Source: Bombyx mori
Taxonomy: Eukaryota > Arthropoda > Insecta > Lepidoptera > Bombycidae
Reading direction: 5' to 3'
Length of the DNA: 64,000 nucleotides
Assembly (NCBI RefSeq): GCF_030269925.1
Contig: NC_085110.1
Location: 3,472,001-3,536,000, forward strand
Shown: positions 52,785-63,529 of the stretch, in pieces
Layout of the letters: each line of letters opens with the position of its first letter
Numbering within the stretch: the stretch's first letter is position 1
Made by a program: the position numbers and the translations under genes
Notes under the pieces: model-generated
Database searches by the model: none
Told to the model about the DNA's origin: nothing
What the model saw: only the letters and a program-made list of their open reading frames with translations

Positions 52785-53047
52785 TTTACATTATTTTTTT
52801 ACTTTATTTCCTAGACAGGGGAACAAGCTCTCGTCCCAGATGGTGTTAAGTGGTGACCGGAATTCATACGATATAATGTCAATGCCGCCACCCACCTTGC
52901 GAGCTGAGGACTATATCCCAATTGACTGATTCTAATCTCAGGACGTTATTCGTTCGTGAGAATGTGTGTAGTAGGTATTTTAATAGAAAAATTCGTATCT
53001 ACCTGCGAGATTTGAACTCAAGTATACATAGCTTCATACGAGTAAGC
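52785..53047 (-). repeat. old Bm1, cut by LINE insertion
   Basis: TTTCCTAGACAGGGGAACAA, GGTGTTAAGTGGTGACCGG, CCGCCACCCACCTTG and head-like TTTGAACTCAAGTATAC. The LINE at 53048 entered it. Confidence 0.62.
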
Positions 53048-53369
53048 CACCTCACTACGGATCCTCCCGATCCATTAATGGTGCTTTTAGGTACCACAAG
53101 CACCGGTCACCGTCCTCGTCGAACCCGTCGCTTACGACGAAGGGCTCGACGAGTGAATTAAACCATAGACACAGCCCACTGGGTTTCTCACCGGATCTTC
53201 TCAGTGGGCCGCGTTTCCGATCCGGTGGTAGATTCTGCGAAGCACTGCTCTTTCTAGGGCCAGTGTTAGCAACACTCCCGGTTTGAGCCCCGTGAGCTCA
53301 CCTACACGTCAAGGAGAAGCTGAAATAACCTCTCAAGGCTATCAATCAACATAGGTATGAAAAAAAAAA
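53048..53369 (+). mobile_element. LINE family B copy with 8-bp target duplication
   Basis: It encodes the ORF2 C-terminus (TDPPDPLMVLLG, RRTRRLRRRARRVN, stop), then 3' module and A-run. GAGTAAGC flanks it (53040-53047, 53370-53377). Confidence 0.9.
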
Positions 53370-53377
53370 GAGTAAGC

Positions 53378-54297
53378 TAGCCGCTCTGTCTATTAAGTTG
53401 CGTCGATTTTCTGTAGCAACGAGTATAACTAAACTACATATCCCCGTCTGTTCGTATTGAAGGGTAGGTATATGTATTTATGTCGTATCTGGTATATACA
53501 CAAGTCAGGTAAAAAAAATACATACATAAGTAAACATGCTCCTAATGTGTCCTCAAAAGATTTGAAACATACATCTGTTTTGTTCACACACTTTATCGTA
53601 TATAAAATAATAAGTTTGAATAGTTTTGAAGAATTTATTAAAGTTTTCGTGTACTTAAATTAACTTTTATTAATGTGTCACAAAAATAATTTTGACTGCG
53701 GTAATGGAGGGAACAGCGCAATGACCAGAGATTATAAGAAATACTATTAAAATAACTAAAGACTGCTAAAACTTCTTCGCAGATTTCGCTAAGACTACAC
53801 TTTAGACAAATATTATTAAAGACATACAATATTTAATCTTTTTTTTAAGGGATTTTATAACTTGGTAACTAAGACCTTTAGATTTAAATAGAAATTAAAA
53901 TAAGACATGACTTATGTCTTATTTTAATTTATATTCTTATTTTTATGAAAAATGATAATATGGAGTGAAATGAAAAGAAATAAAATAAAGATGATTAATT
54001 TGAGACATTAATCAACTGGAATGAAATTAAATTAAATGAGATGAGATTATATGGGATGAAATATAGTCTCAATAAAATGGTGGTCATTTACTGAGGTTTT
54101 TTTAGTGAACTTTTTGGAGGATCCCGAGAAACTACGTCCAGCGGTTTTGTTTCATTTTCCCACATTTGTGCACTTTCACCGATATTAAGCAGTTAATAAA
54201 CCACCGTTATTACACATTTAAACCTGAAGAAACATTAAATAGACAAAATAAAACAAATCACACAACTTCCCTCCTCGCGTTCCCGCCAAAAGTCCAT
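53378..54297. other. no gene; perfect hairpin at 53892-53930
   Basis: AT-rich. A 17-bp perfect inverted repeat with a 5-nt loop is listed separately. Confidence 0.45.
53892..53930. repeat. 17-bp perfect inverted repeat
   Basis: AAATTAAAATAAGACAT, loop GACTT, ATGTCTTATTTTAATTT. No A-tail or flanking duplication. It could be a transcript hairpin, a cruciform, or the remains of a MITE. Confidence 0.75.
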
Positions 54298-54584
54298 TAT
54301 TTATTCTATTCTCAATTTGACCACAGACTATAAGCAGTAAGAAAAGTTTGCCAATAAACACACTTATAAATAGCATGCATGTGTGTGTGTGTCAAATACA
54401 TGGCAGTGTGTGTAATGTTTTTTTTATTGAGTTCATATATTTTTTATGAATAATTAAAAAAAAAATTATAGTCTGCACTCCTTCTCTATATTCTCTATAA
54501 GTGAGGGAAATTTCATACTCCTCCGTCCGCGTCAAATTCGTAAAAAGGGGTCCAAAGTTTTTGCTTCATGTATTAACGTATAGA
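54298..54584 (-). mobile_element. Helitron (TACGTGAAGC family), 5' part only
   Basis: The minus strand starts TCTATACGTTAATACATGAAG after A and matches copies 34384 and 50729 for about 285 bp; the 3' end with hairpin and CTAG is missing. More diverged than the other two. Confidence 0.8.
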
Positions 54585-54905
54585 TAATAATGTGTTCTTT
54601 CCTGAATTACTAAAAAGTACTGAAATATTAATTTAGCCCGTTATTTATAACACGGACCGCGACGTTTGTGAGTGAACCAATAAAACGTCGATGGCTTTGC
54701 AATTGTCGTAAAGGGGGATCGGAATAGTCGATATGCGACCTCTATGATGTTTCCTTTGCGGATTGATCTAACGCAAACAGTGTTTATAATAAAATATCGG
54801 TTTTATGTGTATTACCGAAGTACTTAATGCAGATATTGAATCGTCGCTCTTTTAATAGTGATTTTTCGACTCATCCAAAAATCCTTAGTGCTCCTATAGA
54901 ATTCG

Positions 54906-55689
54906 AAGGAATCTTGTCCGAAAGAAGATAGCACCTAGAACCATGTCGCGTATTTTAAAAGATGACTTAGGACTTGCAGCCTATAAGAGACGTACTGGTC
55001 ATTTCTTAACTGATAATTTAAAAGAGAATAGAGTGGTAAAATCGAAACAACTACTGAAGCGGTACGCAAAGGGAGGTCATAGAATTTTTTTGTTGACGGA
55101 TGAGAAATTTTATAGAATTGAGCAACATTTTAACAAAAAAAATGACCGTATTTATGCTCAAAGCTCTAATGAAGCTTCCCAATTAGTCGACAGACTGTAA
55201 CGTGGGCACTATCCGACTTCAATGATAGTTTGGTGGGGTATTAGCTATAAAGGAGTGACTGAGCCATACTTTTGTGAAAAAGGTATCAAAACATCGGCAC
55301 AAGTATATCAAGATACCATTCTTGAGAAGGTAGTGAAGCCCCTTAACAACACCATGTTCAATAATCAAGAATGGTCCTTCTAGCAAGACTCGGCGCCAGG
55401 TCGTAAAGCTCGGTCTACGCAGTCTTGGTTGGAAACGAACGTTTCGGACTTCATCAGAGCTGAAGATTGGCCGTCGTCTAGTCCCGATCTTAATCCGCTG
55501 GATTATGATTTATGGTCAGTTTTAGAGAGTACGGCTTGCTCTAAACGCCATGATAATTTAGAGTCCCTAAAACAATCCGTACGATTGGCAGTGAAAAACT
55601 TGCCCATGGAAAGAGTGCGTGCTTCTATTGATAACTGGCCTCAACGTTTAAAGGACTGTATTGCAGCCAATGGAGACCACTTCGAATAA
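54906..55689 (+). pseudogene. mariner-like transposase (DD37D/maT type), dead
   Basis: One frame from about 54906 to the TAA at 55687 is interrupted by TAA (55198-55200) and TAG (55381-55383). It reads APRTMSRILKDDLGLAAYKR, LLTDEKFYRIEQHF (first catalytic Asp in LTDEK), MIVWWGIS, QDSAPGRKARSTQSWL (second Asp), and WPSSSPDLNPLDYDLWSVLE (third Asp). The spacing from QDSAP to SPDLNPLDY fits DD37D elements of the maT group. The N-terminal helix-turn-helix region is mostly missing. I could not define terminal repeats. It is beyond doubt a transposase relic; the subfamily is less sure. Confidence 0.9.
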
Positions 55690-56411
55690 GCTTTTTATAC
55701 TTTAAATTGTTTTATATTTATGTATTAAACTAACACACTGTAAAAGTAATAAATGTTATTTGCAATGGATTTTTTTTTCCTTTGTCTCAGTATTTATGGC
55801 ATGACTAGGTAGAAGCAAAAAAAGGCACTAAAAGGTTTACCTTTGCATATTTAGCGGTGTAGAAATTTATTTTCTGCTTATCTGAAATGTTGGTACTGCA
55901 TCATGCATAGTTATGATAACTATCCATCGCCATAATTGATATGATAAATTCTCAATGTAGTTTCAGACTTTCAAAGCACAAAATACTTTGAATATAGTCA
56001 ATTTATCGTGATCACGATCGACAAAGTTCGTTTACCTATGGAAACGACTAGAACTGTCAAATATCTTAGGTGCCTAACTATTTATTAAATGAACGTTTAA
56101 AAATATACATTTGCGATTTACTGATGGTAGTAAGACATGTTGATGAACACAATTACCTTGTTATTGTTACAAGAGATAAGCGCGTTCTGTGCGCTTAGTG
56201 CGAGTTTTTTAACTTCTCGATCGCGTTAAAGTTAACTCAAATTTGTATGGAGTTGGAACAGCGCCCCTAGCGGCAAACGTAGAACGTGAAGTTAAAAAAC
56301 TTGTACTAAGCACACTAAGTCTAAGATTTTAAAGATTGGAGTACCGTTGTACCGCTATTGATGACGGGTGATCTTAGTCAAGTTCTCTGTGCGCTTCACA
56401 ATCGTTTAGGC
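55690..56411. other. no feature recognised
   Basis: AT-rich. A loose inverted pair, AAGCGCGTTCTGTGCGCTTAG and GTACTAAGCACACTAAG, lies at 56176-56325. Confidence 0.4.
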
Positions 56412-56863
56412 TTTTTTTATTTTTTTTTATTGCTTACATGAGTGGACGAGCTCACAGCCCACCTGTTTTTAAGTAGTTACTGGAGCTCATAGACATCTAC
56501 AACGTAAATTCGTCACCCACATTGAGATATAAGTTCTAAAGTCTCAGTAGAGTTACAACGGCTGCCCCACCCTTCAAACCGAAACGCATTACTGCTTCAC
56601 GGCAGAAATAGGCAGACTATAATATATAATATAACCTACCCGTGCAGACTCACAAGAGGTCCTACCACCAGTAATTACGCAAATTATAATTTTGCGGGTT
56701 TTGATTTTTATTACACGATGTTATTCCTTCACCGTGGAAGTCAATCGTGAACAATTGTTAAGTACGTATTTCATTAGAAAAATTGGTACCCGCCTGCGGG
56801 ATTCGAACACCGTTGCATCGCTACGAATGCACCGGACGTTTTATCCTTTAGGCCACGACGACT
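56412..56863 (-). mobile_element. Bm1-type SINE, full length
   Basis: T-run, body and complete head to GGCCACGACGACTT. A few lesions (ATATAATATATAATATAACC replaces part of the GGTGGTGGTACC region). Confidence 0.88.
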
Positions 56864-57234
56864 TCACGATTGGCTGTTGCCTCGAATACCGACTGAAGTA
56901 CCAGTCGTTTTACAGTTGATAAGCGAGAAAACTTAATTAGACAAACGTAACAAGGGTACGGCCACGTCATTTGTGGGGTGTCTACCTATGTACGTCCTAC
57001 AAAGGGGCTTTCCTATACGCGTCCAAGTGTGAAAACGCAGGCGGCGCCAAAATTAATGTTCCGTGTCGACGTATAATAAAGTTTTGCGTTCGTATCATAA
57101 GAGTTTTGAGTTAGCTCTCTGTTTCAATATCGGGGAAAACACTTCATCGGATACAATGCGTTACTACGAGATGATTTTATTTATTTTTAATGTAATTTAT
57201 TACTAGAACTAAGTCAATTGTTTTTTATATCCCA
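56864..57234. other. no feature recognised
   Basis: Moderately AT-rich spacer between SINEs. Confidence 0.4.
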
Positions 57235-57561
57235 TAGAATGGTGAACGCGGTCACGGCCAATCTACTATTAAATGGTCACCGGAGCACATAGACATCTAC
57301 AACGTAAATACCGCCGCCCCCACCTGTACTATAAAAACTGAGACCTTAGAATTCATGTCTCAAGGGGGCTCCGATAACCACTTAACATCAAGTGGGCTGT
57401 AAGCTCGTCCACCAATCTAAGCAATAAAAAACCTTGAGACATGAGTTCTATCGTTCAGTAGCTAATCGCATCTTACATACCTACTGGAACGCATTACGGC
57501 AGAATTAGGTAAGGCGGTGGTATAGACCCGTGCGGGCTCCGAAGACGTTTGACTACCAGTA
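57235..57561 (-). mobile_element. old Bm1 with another Bm1 nested in it
   Basis: Minus body pieces at 57235-57341 (GCCGCCCCCACCT) and 57429-57561 (CCTTGAGACATGAGTTCTATC, ACGGCAGAATTAGGTAAGGC) are one SINE split by a plus-strand Bm1 3' part at 57342-57428 ending CAATCTAAGCAATAAAAAA. Confidence 0.72.
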
Positions 57562-58085
57562 AAAAAAAGAGACTACATTTACCAGTAAACGGATGCACAA
57601 ACAAACACCACTACCATCTTCTAAATTTGAAGGCTGATATCTCATTACTTGGAGCAGCTTGCACTTAAACCGTGGTGCATGATTGGGTCACGACCGCTTT
57701 TCTTAAGATAAGATATAGTACATGAGTTTAGTAGGGAAATATATGTTACTATGGTGGCTTTCACTTAGCTTTGACTCTGGGATACCTATTAAGCTCTGTG
57801 ACCACGAAACACTAGGTGAACTACGCTTGGTCCCATACCCAGTTGTAAGGGCTTGCTACATATCAATAAGGTAGGAAATTAGGTGTAGATCTCCTACTAA
57901 TAGCTGACAGTAAGGAAATATAGTTGAATGTTCTGATGAACAATTCAACAGACTGACAGACAGACTAATAATTCCAGTCGCGTACCTGCCCGCACTTCGC
58001 TTAAATTATCAAACCACAAATAAAGAAGACAATAATTATAAGCCAAGAATTAAAAAGACGAGAATATTATTGTGTTTGTGTTTTT
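57562..58085. other. no feature recognised
   Basis: AT-rich spacer. Confidence 0.4.
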
Positions 58086-58189
58086 TGTCTTAGAAGACAG
58101 ATGAACTTATTGTCCATCTTATGGTAACTGGTTGTTGGACCTCGTAAACAACAATAATGCCAAAAGAATAGCTGAGCCACTGCCTACAG
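58086..58189 (-). repeat. decayed family C fragment
   Basis: TGTCTTAGAAGACAGATGAAC, CATCTTATGGTAACTGGTT, GAGCCACTGCCTACAG match the family C order. Confidence 0.6.
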
Positions 58190-58484
58190 TATAAAACTTC
58201 TTCGAAATGTCGTTTGAAAGAAGAATAATTTAAGAATTCACTCCAAAGCACAAAAAAGTATTTCCGACGCTGAATCAGCAGTGTTTCGAGGTACTATGGA
58301 TAAACTTTTCTTCGGTGAAGGGTTGTCTGATGGTAAAGTGAAGATGGAAGAATCATCTCAATTCCTCAGTACACTTCCTATAGAACATAAGGTATAAAAT
58401 ACAGAGACAGACCATTTTCGAACTTTCAGTCTTGTTAACGATAAGCACGTAGGTTCATACAAATACAATACGTAAATTAAATAT

Positions 58485-58841
58485 TATTACACCTGTAAGA
58501 GTAATGCCATCTATCGTTGAATGGTGGAGGCGAGTGTCAGGGGAGCTGGTAAAATCGAGAACGCTCGAGAAGTAGAACGCCATCTATTATCAAATGGCGG
58601 AAACACATTCGATACTACTCGACCTGTCAGGAATGTTCTCGATAATTGTAGAGATGTCGTATTGACTATAAAATCGTTGCAGAGATGACACGAAGGCAAT
58701 TAGTAATCAGATCTACTCAAAGAGAAGCGGAAGATGTGAATTACAAATTGTAAAGTGTTTTGTGAGGGTTCCAAGTGTTAAATAGAGTTTTAGTTTGTTC
58801 TTCGGCGGAAGGTTATTTATCCCGAACACCAACGCGTAACA
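58485..58841 (+). mobile_element. solo LTR (Gypsy-like), second copy
   Basis: Matches the LTR at 1831-2473 minus its LINE: GTAAGAGTAATGCCATCTAT, TTCTCGATAATTGTAGAGATG, GACTATAAAATCGTTGCAGAG (a TATA-like element and start region), TTATTTATCCCGAACACC, GCGTAACA. The 5' terminus is mutated (TATTAC). More decayed than copy 1. Confidence 0.8.
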
Positions 58842-59582
58842 ATAGTTCTTGACAGTTTATGAGACTCACATTACTAATAGGTAAGTTCTAAAGCTAAACG
58901 CCTATAAGATCTTAGAAAACCATAAAATCAAATTAAATACTGTTTGACCCATCTCGAGAGCAATGGAGCGAGACAAACAAACTAACATTGACCCCAATTA
59001 AACAGCAATGACGGGACAAAAACACGTTAAATCGGCACGTGCTGGGGCTCTCGGGTGGGAAGTCGAGAGTCATGAACCACAGCTCGAAGCGACGGGCAAA
59101 GGCATTTGTATAACTCTAAAAAGGCCGCCCATGCGCCATCTGCGCTAGACTGAGATGTGGGAATGATTTATAAGCACACAAATTTATTAAAAGCGGCTAC
59201 AGAGTTGCGGTTATAATTTAGGTCCAAAAATGTATTTTAATGTGGTCACGGGAAACACTTCTTTGTAATAGTTGCTAAACAACTACCATCCTTTACTTTA
59301 ATACCTTTACTTTAATACAACTACCAACTTTACTGTAATAGTTGCTAAACAACTATTATAAAACCACCCCATGATGCAAGGAATGAATAAATGTGATTTG
59401 TCGGACGACGCGGCTAACACCCGCCGCTATCAGGTAACCGAGCTGGATGGTGTGAAATCTGCTACCGAAGTTCCCGATGAGATAGGCCACCAGGTCTGTG
59501 AAGGAAGAAATGTTACTGGTGGAACCAAACATGCTAAACAACAAGAAATGTTTTCGTGAAAAATAAATTTATTCTTTTTTTT
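58842..59582. other. no feature recognised
   Basis: AT-rich. A short direct repeat of TAATAGTTGCTAAACAACTA lies near 59266 and 59336. Confidence 0.4.
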
Positions 59583-59627
59583 GCCTACCTATGCTGGTAG
59601 TTTCAACGGGTTATGCCAGCTTCACCT
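59583..59627 (-). repeat. LINE family B extreme 3' end
   Basis: GCCTACCTATGCTGGTAG, then TTATGCCAGCTTCACC: only the terminal hairpin segment remains. Confidence 0.6.
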
Positions 59628-59632
59628 ATTTT

Positions 59633-59820
59633 GTGTCGTCGTGGCCTAACGGATAAGACGTTCGGTGCATTCAAATCCCAGGCGGATACCAATTTTTTTA
59701 ATGAAATACGTACTCAACAAATGTTCACGATTGACTTCCACGGTGAAGGAATAACATCGTGTAATAAAAATCAAACCTGCAAAATTATAATTTGCGTAAT
59801 TACTGGTGGTAGGACCTCTT
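59633..59820 (+). mobile_element. Bm1 SINE head fused to a LINE
   Basis: Full tRNA-like head and the start of the body (GTGGCCTAACGGATAAGACG to GGTAGGACCTCTTGT), where it stops abruptly and a LINE coding sequence begins. Confidence 0.85.
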
Positions 59821-60240
59821 GTCCCGTATCACGTACGCAGTTGCGGTCTAGTATTACCTTATCCCGCAGAGTATGCGGGAGAGGTTGCAGACCCAGCAAA
59901 ATCTGGCTCTTCGCGCGATACTAGGAGCAGGCCGTTACGTCAGAAATGACGTAATAGCCCGGGATCTAGATGTGGAGTCGCTCGAGGAGTTCATCCGGAG
60001 GCTAGCTCGTAATCTTTACGAGCGGGCTGACGGTGGACCCCACGAGCACCTCCGCAATTTAGCTCCCTTGCACGCCAGACCACCTGATGGTCGGGCGCTA
60101 CCAAGGGAGCTACTAGAACCCCCTGCTATGGCAAGATAGTCGACTTAACCGGAGTGATATGGGAGTGCTCATAATGAGTGCCCCCATGGGACTGAGCTGT
60201 CCCATGGGGGCACGCGCGTCCCTGTCGCGTCGTAACTTTC
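59821..60240 (+). pseudogene. Jockey-superfamily LINE: ORF2 C-terminus and 3' end
   Basis: From 59830 the frame reads RITYAVAV, a TAG stop, then (59873-60139) LQTQQNLALRAILGAGRYVR, RDLDVESLEEFIRRLARNLY and HLRNLAPLH, the C-terminal domain after the RT, ending at a TAG. It corresponds to LQSLQSRFCRLAVGAPWFVR in the full-length LINE but is from a different family. A GC-rich 3' region with a perfect hairpin follows. Dead and 5'-truncated. Confidence 0.83.
60178..60213 (+). repeat. 15-bp perfect hairpin in LINE 3' UTR
   Basis: GTGCCCCCATGGGAC, loop TGAGCT, GTCCCATGGGGGCAC. It lies about 40 nt after the ORF stop. Some LINE reverse transcriptases recognise 3' stem-loops, so this may be the recognition element; inferred. 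Confidence 0.85.
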
Positions 60241-60570
60241 ATGGAACACCGAGAAGGGCTACTGAAGTTCAACGAACTATAATATAAAACGTCAAATAAA
60301 AATAATAATAAAATACAATTTTAATAATCATATCTAATATTTAATCACGTATCCTCGATGCAATCCCAACCAACCTCGACATCAACAAACAAGCCGCAAA
60401 TTATCAAGAACAAAAAACATTCACAAACGAGGCGTAGCCCAAAACAAAAACAATATAGAGAGGACGGTAAGTCATCTCGGGGGTAGCTAGCCTAGACTAG
60501 ACTAGACTAGACTAGAATAACTCAAAAAAGAGCTTTAAAGCTTAAACAGTCATTCAATTCCAATTCCAAT
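60241..60570. other. no gene; (CTAGA)5 microsatellite at 60492-60516
   Basis: AT-rich with a pentanucleotide repeat. Confidence 0.5.
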
Positions 60571-60709
60571 GTAACTATACTGAGACCCTTAGAACTTATA
60601 TCTCAAGGTGGGTGGCGCATTTACGCTGTAGAAGTCTATGGGCTCCAGTAACCACTTAACACCAGGTGGGCTGTGAGCTCGTCCACACATCTGAGCCATA
60701 AAAAAAAAA
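60571..60709 (+). mobile_element. Bm1 SINE, 3' part
   Basis: GTAACTATACTGAGACCC to CACATCTGAGCCATAAAAA. Confidence 0.85.
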
Positions 60710-61082
60710 TAACCTGTCATAATGTTCTCTGAATGAATTCACTAAGGTAGAACTCTTTAAATATTATACTATGCTATAGTTAATGTCAGTGTAGTATTTT
60801 ATTCTTTCGAACCGTGAGGGGTACTATGAGTACAAGACAATTCAAGGCGCCGCGAATATGGTTGTCAGGTTGACCCCCTACTCTGACCAGGTGCGGGCGG
60901 AGATCCGATGTCGAGCAAGAGAGTACAAGGGGAGTGGTTTGGTTGGGTAGGACCCTAAAATTTCCTTGGGCCCGCGTTCTGCTCCCAACATCCTGCAGGC
61001 CATCAAGTCCCGCATATACCTCGTGCGAGGTTCGGCCCTACCCCGAAAAAAAGGGATACTAGCATAGTAGCATGTGTAATAG
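60710..61082 (+). other. GC-rich tract, possible LINE 3' end (60800-61052)
   Basis: GGTTGACCCCCTACTCTGACC, GGGCCCGCGTTCTGCTCCC, TCGTGCGAGGTTCGGCCC and CCCCGAAAAAAAGGG. It ends in an A-run and is much richer in GC than its surroundings. Only one copy is seen here. Confidence 0.35.
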
Positions 61083-61454
61083 TCTATACATATAAATAAA
61101 ATTGGGGTGTCTGTTTGTAATATTGAAATAACCGCTTTTTACTACATGCATATGAATATATATACGGTACATACACCAAAATAACATTTTTTACAATTTT
61201 TGTCTGTCTGTGTGTGTGTCTGTCTGTCTGTTTGTTCTGGCTAATCTCTGGAACGGCTGGACCGATTTTGACGGGACTTTCACTGACAGGTAGCTGATGA
61301 TATAAGAAGTAACTTAGGGCTACTTGATTTTTTAGACTAACTTCGCCCTGCGACGTCACCCGCGGTATGAAAATAACCGCGGGTAACATCACGGGACTCA
61401 ACTATCAATAATACAATTTAATGTTTCCGAAGCGAAGCGAGGGCGGGTCGCTAG
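61083..61454 (+). mobile_element. non-autonomous Helitron (ACATATAAATAAAATTGG family), copy 2
   Basis: TCTATACATATAAATAAAAT...GGGCGGGTCGCTAG|T. It has a longer interior than 38077-38401 and a better kept 3' end (GAAGCGAGGGCGGGTCG). Confidence 0.87.
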
Positions 61455-62409
61455 TATTTAAATAAGTATCAAAAGTTTGAACATCAGTGATATCGGACTG
61501 AGTTAGGAAAACTAGCTTGAGAGAAAAAATAAAAAAAAGGAAATAAGAAAAAATATATAAATGAGCGCAATGTTATAGTACTGTTCTCCCTGCGCGTGGG
61601 ACTAACGTACATTATTCAGTTATCCCATGAAATAAACATGAGCGAGTGAAATTAGCCACGACCCGGCAAATGACTGGGTTGCTTTACATTTTTATTGCGG
61701 TGACACTTCTTTGCGTTTACACTCGCCAATTTAAGGTTTATACTCATTAAATATCATCTGTATTCAGCTTTCCAGGCGTAACTCGAATAATTTATACATT
61801 GTGAACGAATAATCTATTTGTTTTATTTTTATCAATGTTATTATATTATTTTTTTATGTTTTTAAGCTATTGCATAGCTTTTATCGCAGGCTTTAAGCGC
61901 GGCGACCGAATCAAGAAATTCCGTAACGAAAATAAAACCCCCACTCCGCTTACCATGTAGCTCGCGTTCAACACATTCACACATTGCGCATGTGTAGTGT
62001 TTGTGAATAAGCGCGCGGTGTGACGTCGCACTGCATGCGCATAATGAAAAGTCTGCCCATCTCTCTATCGCGCGGTCTAGCTTATGAGTGTGAAGGGGAC
62101 AGTTAATGTTTTGCTTTTATTAATGTTTAATATAGCGTGGTCTTGTTTTATTATTGTTTTAATATTAAATTATCATTGTCTAATTATAATTGCATAAGTT
62201 GATAAAAAATGCTAAAAAGTTTTTTCTTTAATTCTTTATTAAAGCATTATGTTCATTATTAATTAGATTTAATCTTTCTTAAACGAAACTTAGTTTTGTC
62301 TTTTATCCGATGTTAAAGGTTTCTGGATAACGTGTACTATTTGTTAATGCTTCGATTCTTCCCGTTCCTAGTCGGTTTCGTTCTTGGCAGAGTGGTCGTG
62401 GTCATCGCT
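61455..62409. other. no gene; CpG-rich patch at 61900-62090
   Basis: Mostly AT-rich. 61960-62080 has TGCGCATGTGTAG, GCGCGCGGTGTGACGTCGCA and GCATGCGCATAATG, with a CRE-like TGACGTCG and NRF1-like half sites. It could be a promoter or part of an unknown element. Confidence 0.35.
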
Positions 62410-62590
62410 TTAGGCGTTAGTGGCAAGCTTAACAACAAGCCACTACTCTCTGACGGCCGCCTTCCTCGTGGATTCATGTAATGATGACGAGCCATCTAAT
62501 GTCGCTTTTATATAGTCAGTCCACCTCTTCGGCGATCTTCCGCGACCACAATTCGCTCAACAGCCACCTCCCCTGGGCGGCACTACTTCG
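62410..62590 (-). pseudogene. RTE-type LINE C-terminus
   Basis: The minus strand reads GRSPKRWTDYIKATLDGSS, LHESTRKAAVRE, a TAG, then WLVVKLATNA and a TAA at 62410-62412. It is the same C-terminal domain as at 43886-44195 and 26411 (GRSPxRWTD). One nonsense codon. 5'-truncated. Confidence 0.82.
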
Positions 62591-63184
62591 ATTGATAGTA
62601 ATAACTAGACGATGGATTGTATGTTATTGATGAAATGAGATGTTTTACAGTCGCTGCAAAGGCTAGACGTTTTTGTTACAATTACATTTGCATTTGTCTA
62701 TGACGTTTGGTCACTGCTACGCACACTTGGTCGGAGACTCCTCCGAATCCGTGTAGATTATAATTGCAAAGCCGCAATACGTGCCAAGTTCTGATATAAA
62801 TTAAAAAAATCCGGCACAAATATCTGACGTTTCACGCATTGATCGCGAAAACGTTTGTCAGGTTGCTCGAGTTTGTGATATTTTTACGAGTACAAATAAA
62901 TTCGAATCTCGTTTTTCGTACATACAACATAATATTATGTCCCCGCCGTAATCCTAAACGATGATATTGCGAAACGTTTTTTAGCCGACGTCATTATTAT
63001 TACGTGTACGCTTTACAAGAAATTCCAATAAACTCCAAAACATTTGGCACGACGAAATGTACGTACGTACATATTTCATATTAAATTTATCTCTTTCGAG
63101 TACATACACGTGAAAAAGTGAAATCTACTTTTAAAACATAAATAAATCCGACCGAACAGCCTCGTAAAGTCTTCTAGTAAGCAT
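62591..63184. other. no feature recognised
   Basis: AT-rich spacer upstream of a LINE fragment. Confidence 0.4.
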
Positions 63185-63466
63185 GTCAATTGACGCCTTC
63201 AGCTCTAAAGGTGGGAGCAGGCTTAGCGACCCCGTAAACCGTGCAACCTAGCTCATGCTGAGTTTCTCGCCGGATCTTCTTCTCAGTGGGTCGCGATTCC
63301 GATCTAGTAGTGTATTCGCGAAGCAGCTGCTCTTGAGTTGTTAGGTCTCCTTCGGAAGCGCTCAGGCAGCTGTTAGCTAATCTCACTCCTGGCTGAGCAT
63401 TTGCTAGCACACCTCTCCTAGTGAAACTGGAAATGCCTCCAGGTCACCAGTTATCCTTCAATCATA
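63185..63466 (+). mobile_element. LINE family A fragment
   Basis: Plus-strand copy of the 3' end of the full-length LINE: CTGAGTTTCTCGCCGGATC, GCTCTTGAGTTGTTAGGTC, AGTTATCCTTCAATCAT and an A-run. It includes diverged ORF2 C-terminal codons at its left edge. Confidence 0.86.
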
Positions 63467-63529
63467 AAAAAGCATATCAATATTTTTCTAATTTGATTGT
63501 AAAATCTTTTAATGTCGTATTAATTAGTA

